DNA of 38,659 nucleotides from Candidatus Eremiobacteraceae bacterium (GCA_035314825.1 DATFYX010000024.1:1-38659), one strand, 5' to 3'; positions 25,624-33,415 are shown, numbered from the stretch's first letter. The notes: generated from the sequence alone by a model not told the origin. Numbers and translations are program-made.

Positions 25624-26052
25624 TTATGGAGCTCGAAGCACGACGGCTATAAACGCGAGAACGCCGACGACAAGGACGATCAGCGTGACCGGCAACACGC
25701 GAGAATGTTGCCGTCTTTCAGCCGCAATCGCCTTGAACTCCGGGCTCCACAAGTAGTCGCTGATCGAGCGATAGTCAAACACAGCCAGGAACATGGCAAG
25801 GATTCCGGTGCCAATGAGGACTAGACCGAGATCGCGCGCCGCGTAGGGATGGACAGCATGATTCGGCTGGGGCAGCTTGTCGAGAACCTGATAGATGGTA
25901 AAGCCGAACGCGATCAGCGAGGTGCCGGTTCGAACCCACGACATCTGCGTTCGCTCCAGCGCCATGCGCGTGCGCACCCATGCGAAATGACTGTCGGAGG
26001 TGACCCGCACCTCAAAGCGCGCAGCACCATGCTTAGCCGAATCGTCGCTCAT
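25624..26052 (-). CDS. DUF202 (YidH-like) membrane protein
   Basis: The protein is 142 residues. The DUF202 signature is FAWVRTRMALERTQMSWVRT leading into the first membrane helix (GTSLIAFGFTIYQVLD). A second helix (LGLVLIGTGILAMFLAVFDY) and a third (LPVTLIVLVVGVLAFIAVVL) follow. Its role is unknown. It starts six bases after the preceding secreted protein gene ends and is 35 bases ahead of yceI, so it belongs to the same minus-strand run. Confidence 0.9.
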   Translation of the reverse strand: MSDDSAKHGAARFEVRVTSDSHFAWVRTRMALERTQMSWVRTGTSLIAFGFTIYQVLDKLPQPNHAVHPYAARDLGLVLIGTGILAMFLAVFDYRSISDYLWSPEFKAIAAERRQHSRVLPVTLIVLVVGVLAFIAVVLRAP

Positions 26053-26058
26053 ATCGAC

Positions 26059-26853
26059 TTACGTGGAAACGAGGGTGAGCGTCCCGATGTTGACCGAATA
26101 GTTGCCAGGGGCGACCGTTGCGTTCGGCGCAGCGCAAATGACGCTCCCAGAGTAGTTTATGACGACGAGATTCGGGCCGCACGGCACCTGACGCAGACCA
26201 TAGCTTGAAAGAAGAGTGTAACCGGGGCTGCTTTGTACGACAACGTACGTCGTGGGATACGATGGCTGGCTCGCGGCGATGATCGCGGCCGTCGTCCCCG
26301 CAACGACCGCGCCAACGGCAAAAGCGCCCCAGAATCCCCCGCCCCAATAGCTCGACGTCGGATACCAGACGGTACCCCCGTGCCATCCCCAGGTGCTATA
26401 GCCGTGGGGGTTGGTCACATAGTAGTTGGAGCCGTTGTAATGGTAGTTGCTATAGCCGCTGTAGTTGTGATTGTAGTTGTTGTTGTAACCGGTGTTGGTG
26501 TGGTACTGGTTCACGGTGTTCGTGTTTTTGTTGTAGGTCGTGGTGGTGCCGGTGTTCTTGTTGTACGTCGCGCCGTTACCGGTGTTCTTATTGTACGCAC
26601 CGGCGGAGTTGCTGCCGTTGTAACTATGGCTGTAATCGGCAGAGTCGTCGTAGTGGCTCGCGGAGGTATGATCGGCGGCCGAATCGCCGGAAAAATCCGC
26701 GCCGCTCGTGGTAGCATGCCCGCTATAGGGGGAGTGATAACCGCCCCCACCGCCTCCACGAGCGTAGCCCCACACCACGGCGGGTGGCGCGACGAGGGCC
26801 AACGCCAGAATCGCGGCCAGGCTTTGCGTTCTGGTGCCGAGCGTATGTGCCAT
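26059..26853 (-). CDS. Secreted Tyr/Asn/Gly-rich repeat protein
   Basis: The protein is 264 residues. A signal peptide (to about VVWGYA) is followed by a poly-Gly turn and a low-complexity region (about 35-165). This region contains three YNKNT units (GAYNKNTGNGA, TYNKNTGTTT, TYNKNTNTVN) and then Tyr/Asn/His-rich sequence. Next comes a Gly/Ala hydrophobic stretch (WGAFAVGAVVAGTTAAIIAA, glycine-zipper-like). The C-terminal domain contains a Cys pair (QVPCGPN and SVICAAPN) and the ending PGNYSVNIGTLTLV. The C-terminal region resembles small exported domains of proteobacterial and acidobacterial envelope proteins. It shares its architecture with the repeat protein at 28319-28936. It is probably a surface or matrix component. 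The ribosome site is AGGAGA before ATG 26853. Confidence 0.75.
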   Translation of the reverse strand: MAHTLGTRTQSLAAILALALVAPPAVVWGYARGGGGGGYHSPYSGHATTSGADFSGDSAADHTSASHYDDSADYSHSYNGSNSAGAYNKNTGNGATYNKNTGTTTTYNKNTNTVNQYHTNTGYNNNYNHNYSGYSNYHYNGSNYYVTNPHGYSTWGWHGGTVWYPTSSYWGGGFWGAFAVGAVVAGTTAAIIAASQPSYPTTYVVVQSSPGYTLLSSYGLRQVPCGPNLVVINYSGSVICAAPNATVAPGNYSVNIGTLTLVST

Positions 26854-26865
26854 ATCGACGTTCTC

Positions 26866-27312
26866 CTAAGGAAGGCTCGTCGAGTCGACGAAGCCGACGC
26901 CCGAAATGTGCGTTCCCTTCACGGTGACGATATCGAGCTTGAGCGTGTTCGGCGTGAGGGTGTAAGGCGAATTCTCTATGCCGACGGACTTTTCGGTTCC
27001 ATTGTAGTACAGCATAACGCTCGACGCATCGAGGTCGGTGCGGACACCGTATCGGTCCCAGGCGACCCCGGTCCCGGTGCACACCTGAAGTTCACCCTTC
27101 TTAGAACACGCAGTCTTTACCACGATCAGCATCTGATGGGCGGCGTTGTCTACGAAGTAGACCGCGGACGCCGCGTTGACAACCCTGAGACCCGGGAAGA
27201 CTTTCTGCGAACCATCGGGGGAGACTGCGCGCAGCTCGCCCTCGGCAAGAGCAGCGACGGGCAGCAAGAACAGTGCTATCCCAAGGAGTAGCGAACGGCG
27301 CCAAGATCGCAT
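26866..27312 (-). CDS. Small exported protein of unknown function
   Basis: The protein is 148 residues from ATG 27312, with a clear signal peptide (MRSWRRSLLLGIALFLLPVA, cleavage near ALAEG) and a GGGGAG ribosome site. The mature part is beta-rich, with two cysteines (TACSKKGELQVCTGTG) that could form a disulfide. A longer frame reaching 27501 runs through the tRNA-Asn gene and is rejected. It lies 12 bases before the next secreted protein gene. No family is recognised. Confidence 0.7.
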   Translation of the reverse strand: MRSWRRSLLLGIALFLLPVAALAEGELRAVSPDGSQKVFPGLRVVNAASAVYFVDNAAHQMLIVVKTACSKKGELQVCTGTGVAWDRYGVRTDLDASSVMLYYNGTEKSVGIENSPYTLTPNTLKLDIVTVKGTHISGVGFVDSTSLP

Positions 27313-27417
27313 GAAATACTCCCCGTCATGAAACATCCTTTTGCCTTCTCGATTAGAGCGACGGCAATTCAACTGTGCGCGAAACCCGACCTGCCGAGAT
27401 GAGAGCGGACTCGACCT

Positions 27418-27452
27418 AAACAAAGGCGCCGATCCTTTACGGAATCGGCACC
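27418..27452 (-). terminator. Intrinsic terminator of tRNA-Asn
   Basis: On the minus strand, GGTGCCGAT pairs with ATCGGCGCC (one G-U) and is followed by TTTGTTT, a standard Rho-independent terminator. It lies about 20 bases past the tRNA 3' end and separates the tRNA from the small exported protein gene. Confidence 0.8.
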
Positions 27453-27471
27453 TTCGCTTGTGGAATCGATG

Positions 27472-27544
27472 CTCCCCGAGTTGGACCCGAACTAACGACA
27501 TTCTGATTAACAGTCAGACGCTCTACCAGCTGAGCTATCGGGGA
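27472..27544 (-). tRNA. tRNA-Asn(GTT), T-arm irregular
   Basis: The gene is 73 bases and folds as a tRNA: a 7-bp acceptor stem (TCCCCGA with TCGGGGA), D-arm GCTC/GAGC with loop AGCTGGTA, and anticodon arm TCTGA-CTGTTAA-TCAGA, giving anticodon GTT. The discriminator is G and CCA is not encoded. The T-arm is GTTAG-TTCGGGT-CCAAC, with an A-C mismatch in the stem and G in place of the near-universal A58. The second tRNA-Asn at the window end has GTTGG-TTCGAGT-CCAAC and encoded CCA. This copy may be functional but weak, or decaying. Confidence 0.85.
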
Positions 27545-27576
27545 ATGCCGACCGCCCGGACCCGGGCAACTCAAGC

Positions 27577-27605
27577 ATTATAGCAAACCGCTATCGGTCC
27601 TTCAA
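27577..27605 (-). promoter_or_regulatory. Consensus-like promoter of tRNA-Asn
   Basis: On the minus strand, TTGAAG (27600-27605) and a perfect TATAAT (27577-27582) are separated by exactly 17 bases, about 30 bases before the tRNA 5' end. This is the best sigma-70-type promoter seen in the window. Confidence 0.85.
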
Positions 27606-27612
27606 GCGCTCC

Positions 27613-28299
27613 CTAGCGCTTCTGGAAATTCGAGTTCACGTCCTGAACGGTCAACGATTTGCTGGAACCGTTAACGGTGAGGTTCGCAACGTAGTTGGTG
27701 CCATCGCCAAGCTGCCCGAACGCAGCGGCAATCGTCACGCCGTCCGAGGGGCCGCTTAGATACGTCGAGACATTCAGGCTGACGATCGCTTCTTGCGCGC
27801 GGTTGAACACCAAGGTCACCGAGTCGCCCGACTTGACGTAGTTGTGGATGATAAGGGAGACCGTGTTCGCGGCGCCACCGGATCCTAGGACGACCTGACC
27901 CTGTTGGTACAGCGATTGCAGTTTGCCAGGATCTGGCTGCGCATAACTTTGCGCGAGCGCGCCGATCTGTTTGGCATAGTCAGCGTAGTTCTGCTCGATG
28001 TGGTGCTTGATTCCGTGCGGACGCCCGGCCGGCGGGGGCGCGGACTCCAAAGACTTCTGCGGCTTGCCGTCCGGACCGATCTGCACCTGGTACTGCTCTT
28101 GATCCTTGACGTCGCCTCTGACCGAGATCGTCTCGGTCTGTTGCCAGGTGTACTGCGCGAGGCGTTGCTGATTCGCGCTGATGGAGGCTTTGATCTGCGC
28201 CAGCTTGGCCTGGAGCGAAGCGTTGTCGGCCAGCACCGGCGAGATCGAAACGGCGACCAGGCTCAGCACGCCGACCGCAGCGTGTCGGAACTTGCTCAT
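27613..28299 (-). CDS. Exported protein of unknown function, acidobacterial-type
   Basis: The protein is 228 residues. A signal peptide (AVGVLSLVAVSISPVLA) is followed by a helical, Gln-rich stretch, SLQAKLAQIKASISANQQRL, and the motif QYTWQQTETISVRGDVK with QEQYQVQIGPDGKPQK. It resembles a group of uncharacterised secreted proteins I recall from acidobacteria. The C-terminal half (SVTLVFNRAQEAIVSLNVST, and NYVANLTVNGSSKSL) is a probable beta domain. ATG 28299 is used, since the preceding TTG is not needed. It is the last gene of a three-gene run after the repeat protein, 19 bases away. The function is unknown. Confidence 0.75.
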   Translation of the reverse strand: MSKFRHAAVGVLSLVAVSISPVLADNASLQAKLAQIKASISANQQRLAQYTWQQTETISVRGDVKDQEQYQVQIGPDGKPQKSLESAPPPAGRPHGIKHHIEQNYADYAKQIGALAQSYAQPDPGKLQSLYQQGQVVLGSGGAANTVSLIIHNYVKSGDSVTLVFNRAQEAIVSLNVSTYLSGPSDGVTIAAAFGQLGDGTNYVANLTVNGSSKSLTVQDVNSNFQKR

Positions 28300-28318
28300 C
28301 AAGTGTTCTCTTTCCGAG

Positions 28319-28936
28319 TTACGGAGCGGTGACGACCGTGTAGTAGAGTCCGTTGGCTCCGTACGCAGGCTGGAACCATGTGGTACCGCAGACAGTATAC
28401 GTCACACCCGACACGACTTGAGCGGCGCAACCCGTTGCCGGCACCGTGGCCGTCCTTTCGCCGATCGAATACGCGACTGCCGCTCCCGCGACCGCAGCGC
28501 CGGCGATGCAGCCGGCACAACTCGAATAACAATTGTAGCAGCCGGCGGCGTATACCGGGGGCGGCGGGGGATAGCCGTAGTAGCCGCCCGTGTGGTACGC
28601 GCTGTTGTACGTCGCCGAGGTGGTGCCGCCGTACGTGTTCGTGTGCGTCGCACCGTTGCCGTACTGCCCTGACGTCGTGCCCCCGTAGACATTCGAGTGC
28701 GTGGCTCCGCTCCCGTACTTGCCCGAGGTGGTGCCGCCGTACGTGTTCGTATGCGTCGCACCGTTGCCGTACGAGCCCGACGTGTGGCCGCCGTAGGCGT
28801 TCGTATGCGACGTCGAGTCGTAGCTGTGCGACGTGCTGCCCCCGTACGCGTTGGCATGAGCGTAGGCGAACGCGGGGCTGCACTGCAACGCGCCCAGCGC
28901 GAGTCCGAGTGCTCCTATGGCGATCTTCTTCAACAT
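28319..28936 (-). CDS. Secreted protein with four 18-residue YGG repeats
   Basis: The protein is 205 residues. Signal peptide: KKIAIGALGLALGALQCSPA up to AFA. Residues 43-114 are four tandem 18-residue units, of the form THTNTYGGTTSGKYGSGA. Then come a Pro-Tyr segment, a Cys-rich patch (CYNCYSSCAGC), a glycine-zipper-like hydrophobic stretch (IAGAAVAGAAVAYSIG) and the C-terminal motif VTYTVCGTTWFQPAYGANGL, found in many small exported proteobacterial proteins. Three ATGs in a row occur (28942, 28939, 28936). The AGAGGA ribosome site is correctly spaced for the last. The repeats may form an extended, surface-exposed polymerising or adhesive region; that is inference. It is 25 bases after the DUF2092 gene. 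Confidence 0.8.
   Translation of the reverse strand: MLKKIAIGALGLALGALQCSPAFAYAHANAYGGSTSHSYDSTSHTNAYGGHTSGSYGNGATHTNTYGGTTSGKYGSGATHSNVYGGTTSGQYGNGATHTNTYGGTTSATYNSAYHTGGYYGYPPPPPVYAAGCYNCYSSCAGCIAGAAVAGAAVAYSIGERTATVPATGCAAQVVSGVTYTVCGTTWFQPAYGANGLYYTVVTAP
28595..28810 (-). repeat. Four tandem 54-bp coding repeats
   Basis: Four contiguous in-frame 54-bp units (216 bp) encode residues 43-114 of the secreted protein. The nucleotide copies are similar, for example the shared GTTCGT(A/G)TGCGTCGCACCG stretch on the plus strand, so the array may change copy number by slippage or recombination. Confidence 0.85.
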
Positions 28937-28961
28937 CATCATATCCTCTTGAGATCTCTTT

Positions 28962-29777
28962 CTAGGAATTCTTCTTCGGTGCCGGCGTGGGCCCGGGCCA
29001 CGGATGCTTGAATGGGATACGTTTTGCGTTAGCGGCTGCGCCTGAGCTGAACGCGTCGGCTCCCACGACCGGGTCGATCTGCCAGTCGGAGAACGCAAGC
29101 TCGTGGCGCAACTGCGCCGGATCATTCAGATATACCGCGCGCACGAGACGCGGCAGCTTGTCATCCGCGCCGATCCACACCTGCTCGAAGACTCCGAACG
29201 CGACGTACGCGACCACATCGGTCGTCGTCCCACCGACCACCTTCGATTGACCGACGTAATAAGCAAGTTTGAGACCCGGCGAGAGATCCGTGTATGGATC
29301 GGTGACGATGACGTCCGTGAACGGGAAATAGGTCCCCGAAAGCTTGTAGGCCGCTTCGAGCATAGTGTCAATCGTCGCGGGAGCCGGCGAGACGGCGGCC
29401 AGGTTTTCCGTCGGAAAGTACCCGGTGACCGTCTTTCCGTCGTAGTAGTATTCGCGAGGCGACCCGTCTCCAGGCATGATGATGCGCAGCTTATCAGGGC
29501 GCACGAGCGTCACTTGATACTGGGTCGAGGATGCCAGTGGGTGCCCCTGGCGGCTGGGCTGCTCGAAGATCTCCAGGGCGGCGAACGACATGCTCTTGGC
29601 CGCCGCCAGCCGCGCGCTGCTCGCTTTGAGGATGTCCAGCGCCCTTGGCTCCAACGGAGGCGGGGTCGCGGTCGGCCGCGGCGTGGGCTGCGCTGCCGTG
29701 GCTTGGTGGGCCAAACCGAAAACGGCCGGCCCGAGCAGCAACAGCGCGATGAGGACGCGCCCTATGGTCGTTCTCAT
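28962..29777 (-). CDS. DUF2092-like exported (LolA-fold) protein
   Basis: The protein is 271 residues. A signal peptide (IGRVLIALLLLGPAVFGLAH) is followed by a Pro/Thr-rich linker. A domain of the DUF2092/LolA-like type comes next: RALDILKASSARLAAAKSMS, then QYQVTLVRPDKLRIIMPGDG, EYYYDGKTVTGYFP and VWIGADDKLPRLVRAVYLND. These proteins are predicted periplasmic half-barrels that may bind lipids or hydrophobic ligands. ATG 29777 with GGAGA is preferred to ATG 29822. It leads the three-gene run of exported proteins, 163 bases after the maturase gene. Confidence 0.85.
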   Translation of the reverse strand: MRTTIGRVLIALLLLGPAVFGLAHQATAAQPTPRPTATPPPLEPRALDILKASSARLAAAKSMSFAALEIFEQPSRQGHPLASSTQYQVTLVRPDKLRIIMPGDGSPREYYYDGKTVTGYFPTENLAAVSPAPATIDTMLEAAYKLSGTYFPFTDVIVTDPYTDLSPGLKLAYYVGQSKVVGGTTTDVVAYVAFGVFEQVWIGADDKLPRLVRAVYLNDPAQLRHELAFSDWQIDPVVGADAFSSGAAANAKRIPFKHPWPGPTPAPKKNS

Positions 29778-29940
29778 GTTCTCCAGCTCTCTATTTCGCC
29801 TTGACGTGGTGGACTCGACCACCCAGAGGGTGTTCTGTTGCGAAACCGCGGCTCATATCCTCCACTTTACGCCGGGGTAGGTGATACGTAGGAAGAACCG
29901 CTGTCAACTCCCACGGGGCAACGTCGCCCTCGAGATACCC

Positions 29941-31260
29941 TCAGTTCGTTTTCGCGGCGACGGCGTTTGCGCCGTGGCATTTCTTATACTTTCTGGAGCT
30001 TCCGCAAGGGCAAAGCTCATTGCGGCCGGCCTTCGCGAATGCCGATGCGCGATCGCGTGTGTGCTCGGCGGCGAGCAGAGGCATGACGCCTTTGGCTTCT
30101 TGTCCTCGCTTCAGGAACTCGCCGATGAGCCGCATCGGTCTATCGATGTGATGGAAGAACGCTTTGTAGCCTTCGCACAGGTAATTCAGGCCTTGCTCGC
30201 CATCCGGGGTGGTGATGAAGCGATTCTTCGGACATTCGCCGTGACAGGCGAAACGCACGTCGCATTCTCGGCAATATTTCGGAAGCGATTCCAGCTTCGC
30301 ACGCCCGAAATCACGCTGAAAATCTGAATTGACCATCTCCCTCATCGGGCGTTCGCCGATATTGCCGAGCAAGTATTTCGGTTCGACGAAATGATCACAA
30401 GAGTAGAGATCGCCATTGTGCTCCAGCGCGAGCCCGGCTCCGCAAGTCGCATCGAACACACACATGCCGGATGGCAATCCTAGCCAGCTTCTTGCAGCTG
30501 CCTCAAACGTCTGCACGAAGACCTTCCCCACGTCGTAGCGCACCCACTCGTCAAAGACCGCGCTGAGGAAGTCGCCCAGCTGTTTGGGCAGCACGGATCG
30601 CTCCGAGACCTTCGATCCTTGTTGATACAGCGTCCGTCCATCGTCGTTCACGCGCTCGATGACCGGGATGAACTGGATCCATGTCGTCCGGGCCTCGTCG
30701 CGCAAGAAGCGATACACCTCGAGCGGGTGATCGCCGTTCACGCGATTGACCGTGGTCAGGATGTTGTACTCGACGCCGTGCTTTTGAAGCAGCCGTAGGC
30801 CGCGCATCACGTTGTCGAACGTCCCACGCCCGCCCTTATCAACACGATTGGTGTCGTGAAGCTCACGCGGTCCATCGATGCTGATGCCGATGAGGTAGTT
30901 GTTGGCCTTGAAGAACTCGCACCATTCGTCGGTCAGCAAGGTGCCGTTCGTCTGCAGCGTGTTCTCGAACACCATGCCCGGCTTTTTGTGTTTGTTCTGG
31001 AATGCAATCGCACGGCGATAGAAATCGACGCCCATGATCGTCGGCTCACCGCCTTGCCACGCCACGGTCACGTGGTTGCTGCGGTGCCCTTCGATCAACT
31101 GCCGGATGTAGGTCTCGAGCATAGCGTCGTCCATCCGGAACCGGCTCCCCGGATAGAGTTGTTCTTTGTCTAGAAAAAAGCAGTAGGAACAATCAAGGTT
31201 GCAAATCGCCCCTGCCGGTTTCGCCATCACATGAAATCGCGATAGAGTCCGTTCATCCAT
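29941..31260 (-). CDS. Radical SAM/SPASM anaerobic sulfatase maturase with SEC-C tail
   Basis: The protein is 439 residues. The radical SAM cluster motif is CNLDCSYC (Cys20, Cys24, Cys27). VAWQGGEPT and QTNGTLLTDEWCEFF are the SAM-binding and barrel strands, and IGISIDGPRELHD is typical of sulfatase-maturating enzymes. The SPASM auxiliary clusters are formed by the cysteines of MCVFDATCGAGLAL, LYSCDHF and KYCRECDVRFACHGECPKN. Such enzymes convert the Cys or Ser of a sulfatase active site to formylglycine. A C-terminal SEC-C metal-binding motif, GRNELCPCGSSRKYKKCHG, is an added feature, usually seen in SecA and assorted bacterial proteins. It lies 69 bases after the HAD pair, and its probable client is the CTPTR sulfatase at 36972-38432. 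Confidence 0.92.
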   Translation of the reverse strand: MDERTLSRFHVMAKPAGAICNLDCSYCFFLDKEQLYPGSRFRMDDAMLETYIRQLIEGHRSNHVTVAWQGGEPTIMGVDFYRRAIAFQNKHKKPGMVFENTLQTNGTLLTDEWCEFFKANNYLIGISIDGPRELHDTNRVDKGGRGTFDNVMRGLRLLQKHGVEYNILTTVNRVNGDHPLEVYRFLRDEARTTWIQFIPVIERVNDDGRTLYQQGSKVSERSVLPKQLGDFLSAVFDEWVRYDVGKVFVQTFEAAARSWLGLPSGMCVFDATCGAGLALEHNGDLYSCDHFVEPKYLLGNIGERPMREMVNSDFQRDFGRAKLESLPKYCRECDVRFACHGECPKNRFITTPDGEQGLNYLCEGYKAFFHHIDRPMRLIGEFLKRGQEAKGVMPLLAAEHTRDRASAFAKAGRNELCPCGSSRKYKKCHGANAVAAKTN

Positions 31261-31329
31261 TTCCTATAGGATAGTGCCGGCTCTCTCCTTCGCGTATGAA
31301 GCCCGTGAGAAAAAGTGGTGATGCCAGAT

Positions 31330-32394
31330 CTACGACCCGAAGGCGAAGAGGCGTTTCCAGTCCTGCTTCATGCTGATGACGGACCACTTTCGGGCCTTCG
31401 CCTCATCATAGAGCGCCTGGGTAAACGTGCCGACCTTCGTATCCGGCAGGCCCGTGGCCGGGCCGTAGGCATATTCGCGTTGTGCATCGTCATGCAACAC
31501 GAGCATCATCAAGCACGCCCCGCCCCCTGACTGCGTGTACTCGAGCATCTGCTGATCACCGGTCGAGTTGCCGAACGCCGCTTGCGGCGGGCCTCCGATG
31601 AACAGATAGATATCCTCGGCTTTGCCCGACATGTTGTCGTTTAGCTCCAGCTTCGGCGCCCGCATCAAGACCGTCTGTCCGTTCTTGCCGTAGGTGTATT
31701 GCGTCTCGACCGCGGACCCGATGATTTGCCGGGATGGGATGCCGTACACGCGATCGCTATAGGCGCGGACGAAATCTTGACCGCCTCCGGTCACGATGTA
31801 GGTCATATAGCCGTTGGCACGCAGGTAGCGCATCACCTCAAGCATCGGCAGGTAGACAAGGTCGGTGTACAGATGGTTCCAGCGGGGCTGCTTCGCTGTG
31901 CCGATCCAATCCGCTGCTATGGCGCTGAATGCATTCACAGACATCCCAGTGTGGGTGGCAAAGACGATCGCTTCGAAATCCTTCACGGTGAACTTGGCCA
32001 TCGCAGCTTTGTCGCCAGAGAGCACCGACTTGAACGGCTCTGTGGTTTTCCACTCCGGATGCTGCGGCGCCAGCGCGATGACCCGATCGAACGCGAACAC
32101 GACTTGCGTATATATCGGGTGCTCAACCCACATGGTGCCGTCTTGATCAAAGGTGGCGACGCGTTGTGAGGGCGCGACGTACTTGGGATTGGAGCTGTCC
32201 GTGGTGACGCGCACGAATTCGAGGATCGCCTGCTTCGCCGCGCCATCGTTCCAGGACGGCAGCGGATCGGAGCCCGCTTCGCCGGTGAGCCCGACGGTTG
32301 CGAGCAGCGCGCCGCCGAACGCCAAGAACTCTTGGCGCGCCATTGCGCCGGGGCGGCCGCTTGGACGACTGGGTAAACCCTTGATTCGCTTCAT
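31330..32394 (-). CDS. HAD-superfamily phosphatase-like hydrolase (copy 1, probably exported)
   Basis: The protein is 354 residues. HAD motif I is ATFDQDGTMW (Asp83 nucleophile, Asp85 acid), the motif II region is YIVTGGGQDF, and the motif IV region is AFGNSTGDQQM. The N-terminus is basic, with ARQEFLAFGGALLATVGLTG resembling a degenerate Tat or Sec signal, so it may be exported. It is closely similar along its length to the gene before it. Both share VEHP(I/M)YTQ, ALAPQHPEWK and the final QALYD..A...W.VISMK. Its ATG overlaps the stop of copy 2 (ATGA), which indicates coupled translation. The substrate is unknown; phosphoserine-phosphatase-like annotations are not specific. Confidence 0.88.
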   Translation of the reverse strand: MKRIKGLPSRPSGRPGAMARQEFLAFGGALLATVGLTGEAGSDPLPSWNDGAAKQAILEFVRVTTDSSNPKYVAPSQRVATFDQDGTMWVEHPIYTQVVFAFDRVIALAPQHPEWKTTEPFKSVLSGDKAAMAKFTVKDFEAIVFATHTGMSVNAFSAIAADWIGTAKQPRWNHLYTDLVYLPMLEVMRYLRANGYMTYIVTGGGQDFVRAYSDRVYGIPSRQIIGSAVETQYTYGKNGQTVLMRAPKLELNDNMSGKAEDIYLFIGGPPQAAFGNSTGDQQMLEYTQSGGGACLMMLVLHDDAQREYAYGPATGLPDTKVGTFTQALYDEAKARKWSVISMKQDWKRLFAFGS

Positions 32395-33362
32395 GATGTT
32401 CTCCCTGATGTCGAAGCCTCGAAGGCGAAGAGGCGCTTCCAGTCGTTTTTCATACTGATGACGATCCAGCCCTTGGCCTTCGCGTCGTCATACAGCGCTT
32501 GAGTGAAGGTGCCGAACGGCGTGTCGGGCAGCCCGGTCGCCGGCCCGTAGAGATACTCCCGCGCCGCGTCGTCATGGAAGACGAGCATCATGAGGCGCGC
32601 GCCGCGATTCCCGCTCGTATACTCGAGCATCGCCTGATCACCCGTCGAGTTCCCGAACGCCGCGTGCGGACGGCGACCGAGAAAGAGGTAGATATCTTCG
32701 GGCTTGGCAGCGACGTCGTTAAAGAGAAGAATATCAGGCTGCTTCATGAGGACGCCGCGGCCCTCTGAATCTGACACATATTCAGTCTTGGCCGCAGAGC
32801 CGATGACGTGCTCTGGGGGTACTCCATACACCTTTTGCGCGAACGCGCGCACAAACGCTTGGCCTCCGCCGGTGACGAGATACACTCGGAAACCGCTGGC
32901 ACGCAGATAGTTCATCACCTCCAGCATGGGCTGGTAGGTGAGCTCCGTGTATGGCCTTCCCCAGCGCGGATCTCTCGCTTTCGCGATCCAATCGGCGACG
33001 ATCTCGGCAAACGCCTCGGTCGTCACTCCGGCATGCGTCGTCATCACGATCGCCTCTAGATCTTTCATGGTGAATTTCGACAGCGCGGCCTTGTCGCCCG
33101 CGAGCACCGACTTGAACGGCTCGGTGTTCTTCCACTCAGGATGCTGTGGCGCCAGCGCCACAACCCGATCGAGCGCGAAGACGAGTTGCGTGTACATCGG
33201 GTGCTCGACCCACAGCGTGCCATCCTGATCGAAGGTCGCGAAGCGGTCTTCTTCCCGCACGAAATCGGGGCTCGCCTTGTCGGTCGCCCTCTGCACAAAA
33301 TCTACGATTGCCGCCTTCGCGGGCCCCTCGTTCCATGAAGGCAACAGGTCAGCGACGGTCAT
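32391..33362 (-). CDS. HAD-superfamily phosphatase-like hydrolase (copy 2)
   Basis: The protein is 323 residues and is the tandem paralogue of the following gene. It has the same catalytic parts: ATFDQDGTLWVEHP (nucleophile and acid aspartates), YLVTGGGQAFVRAF and AFGNSTGDQAMLEY. It differs in beginning directly at MTVADLLPSWNEGP, with no signal-like segment, so it is probably cytoplasmic while copy 1 may be exported. ATG 33362 is used; GTG 33365 directly before it would add one residue. It follows the outer-membrane factor gene after 53 bases and is likely part of the same transcript. Confidence 0.88.
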   Translation of the reverse strand: MTVADLLPSWNEGPAKAAIVDFVQRATDKASPDFVREEDRFATFDQDGTLWVEHPMYTQLVFALDRVVALAPQHPEWKNTEPFKSVLAGDKAALSKFTMKDLEAIVMTTHAGVTTEAFAEIVADWIAKARDPRWGRPYTELTYQPMLEVMNYLRASGFRVYLVTGGGQAFVRAFAQKVYGVPPEHVIGSAAKTEYVSDSEGRGVLMKQPDILLFNDVAAKPEDIYLFLGRRPHAAFGNSTGDQAMLEYTSGNRGARLMMLVFHDDAAREYLYGPATGLPDTPFGTFTQALYDDAKAKGWIVISMKNDWKRLFAFEASTSGRTS

Positions 33363-33415
33363 CACGGTGCTTTCCGTTCCACGTGCCTAGGTTCACCTCG
33401 TGAAGACGCCTTGTC

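Noticed and set aside
27313-27501. N-terminal extension of the small exported protein
   Set aside because: It would run through the tRNA-Asn terminator and gene. The signal peptide starts at 27312 with a good ribosome site.
28595-28810. CRISPR-like array
   Set aside because: The 54-bp units are contiguous without spacers and encode an in-frame protein repeat.
29902-29907. TTGACA box (minus strand) before the DUF2092 run, and a similar one at 36658-36663
   Set aside because: Neither has a convincing -10 at 16-18 bases, so no promoter feature is claimed from them alone.
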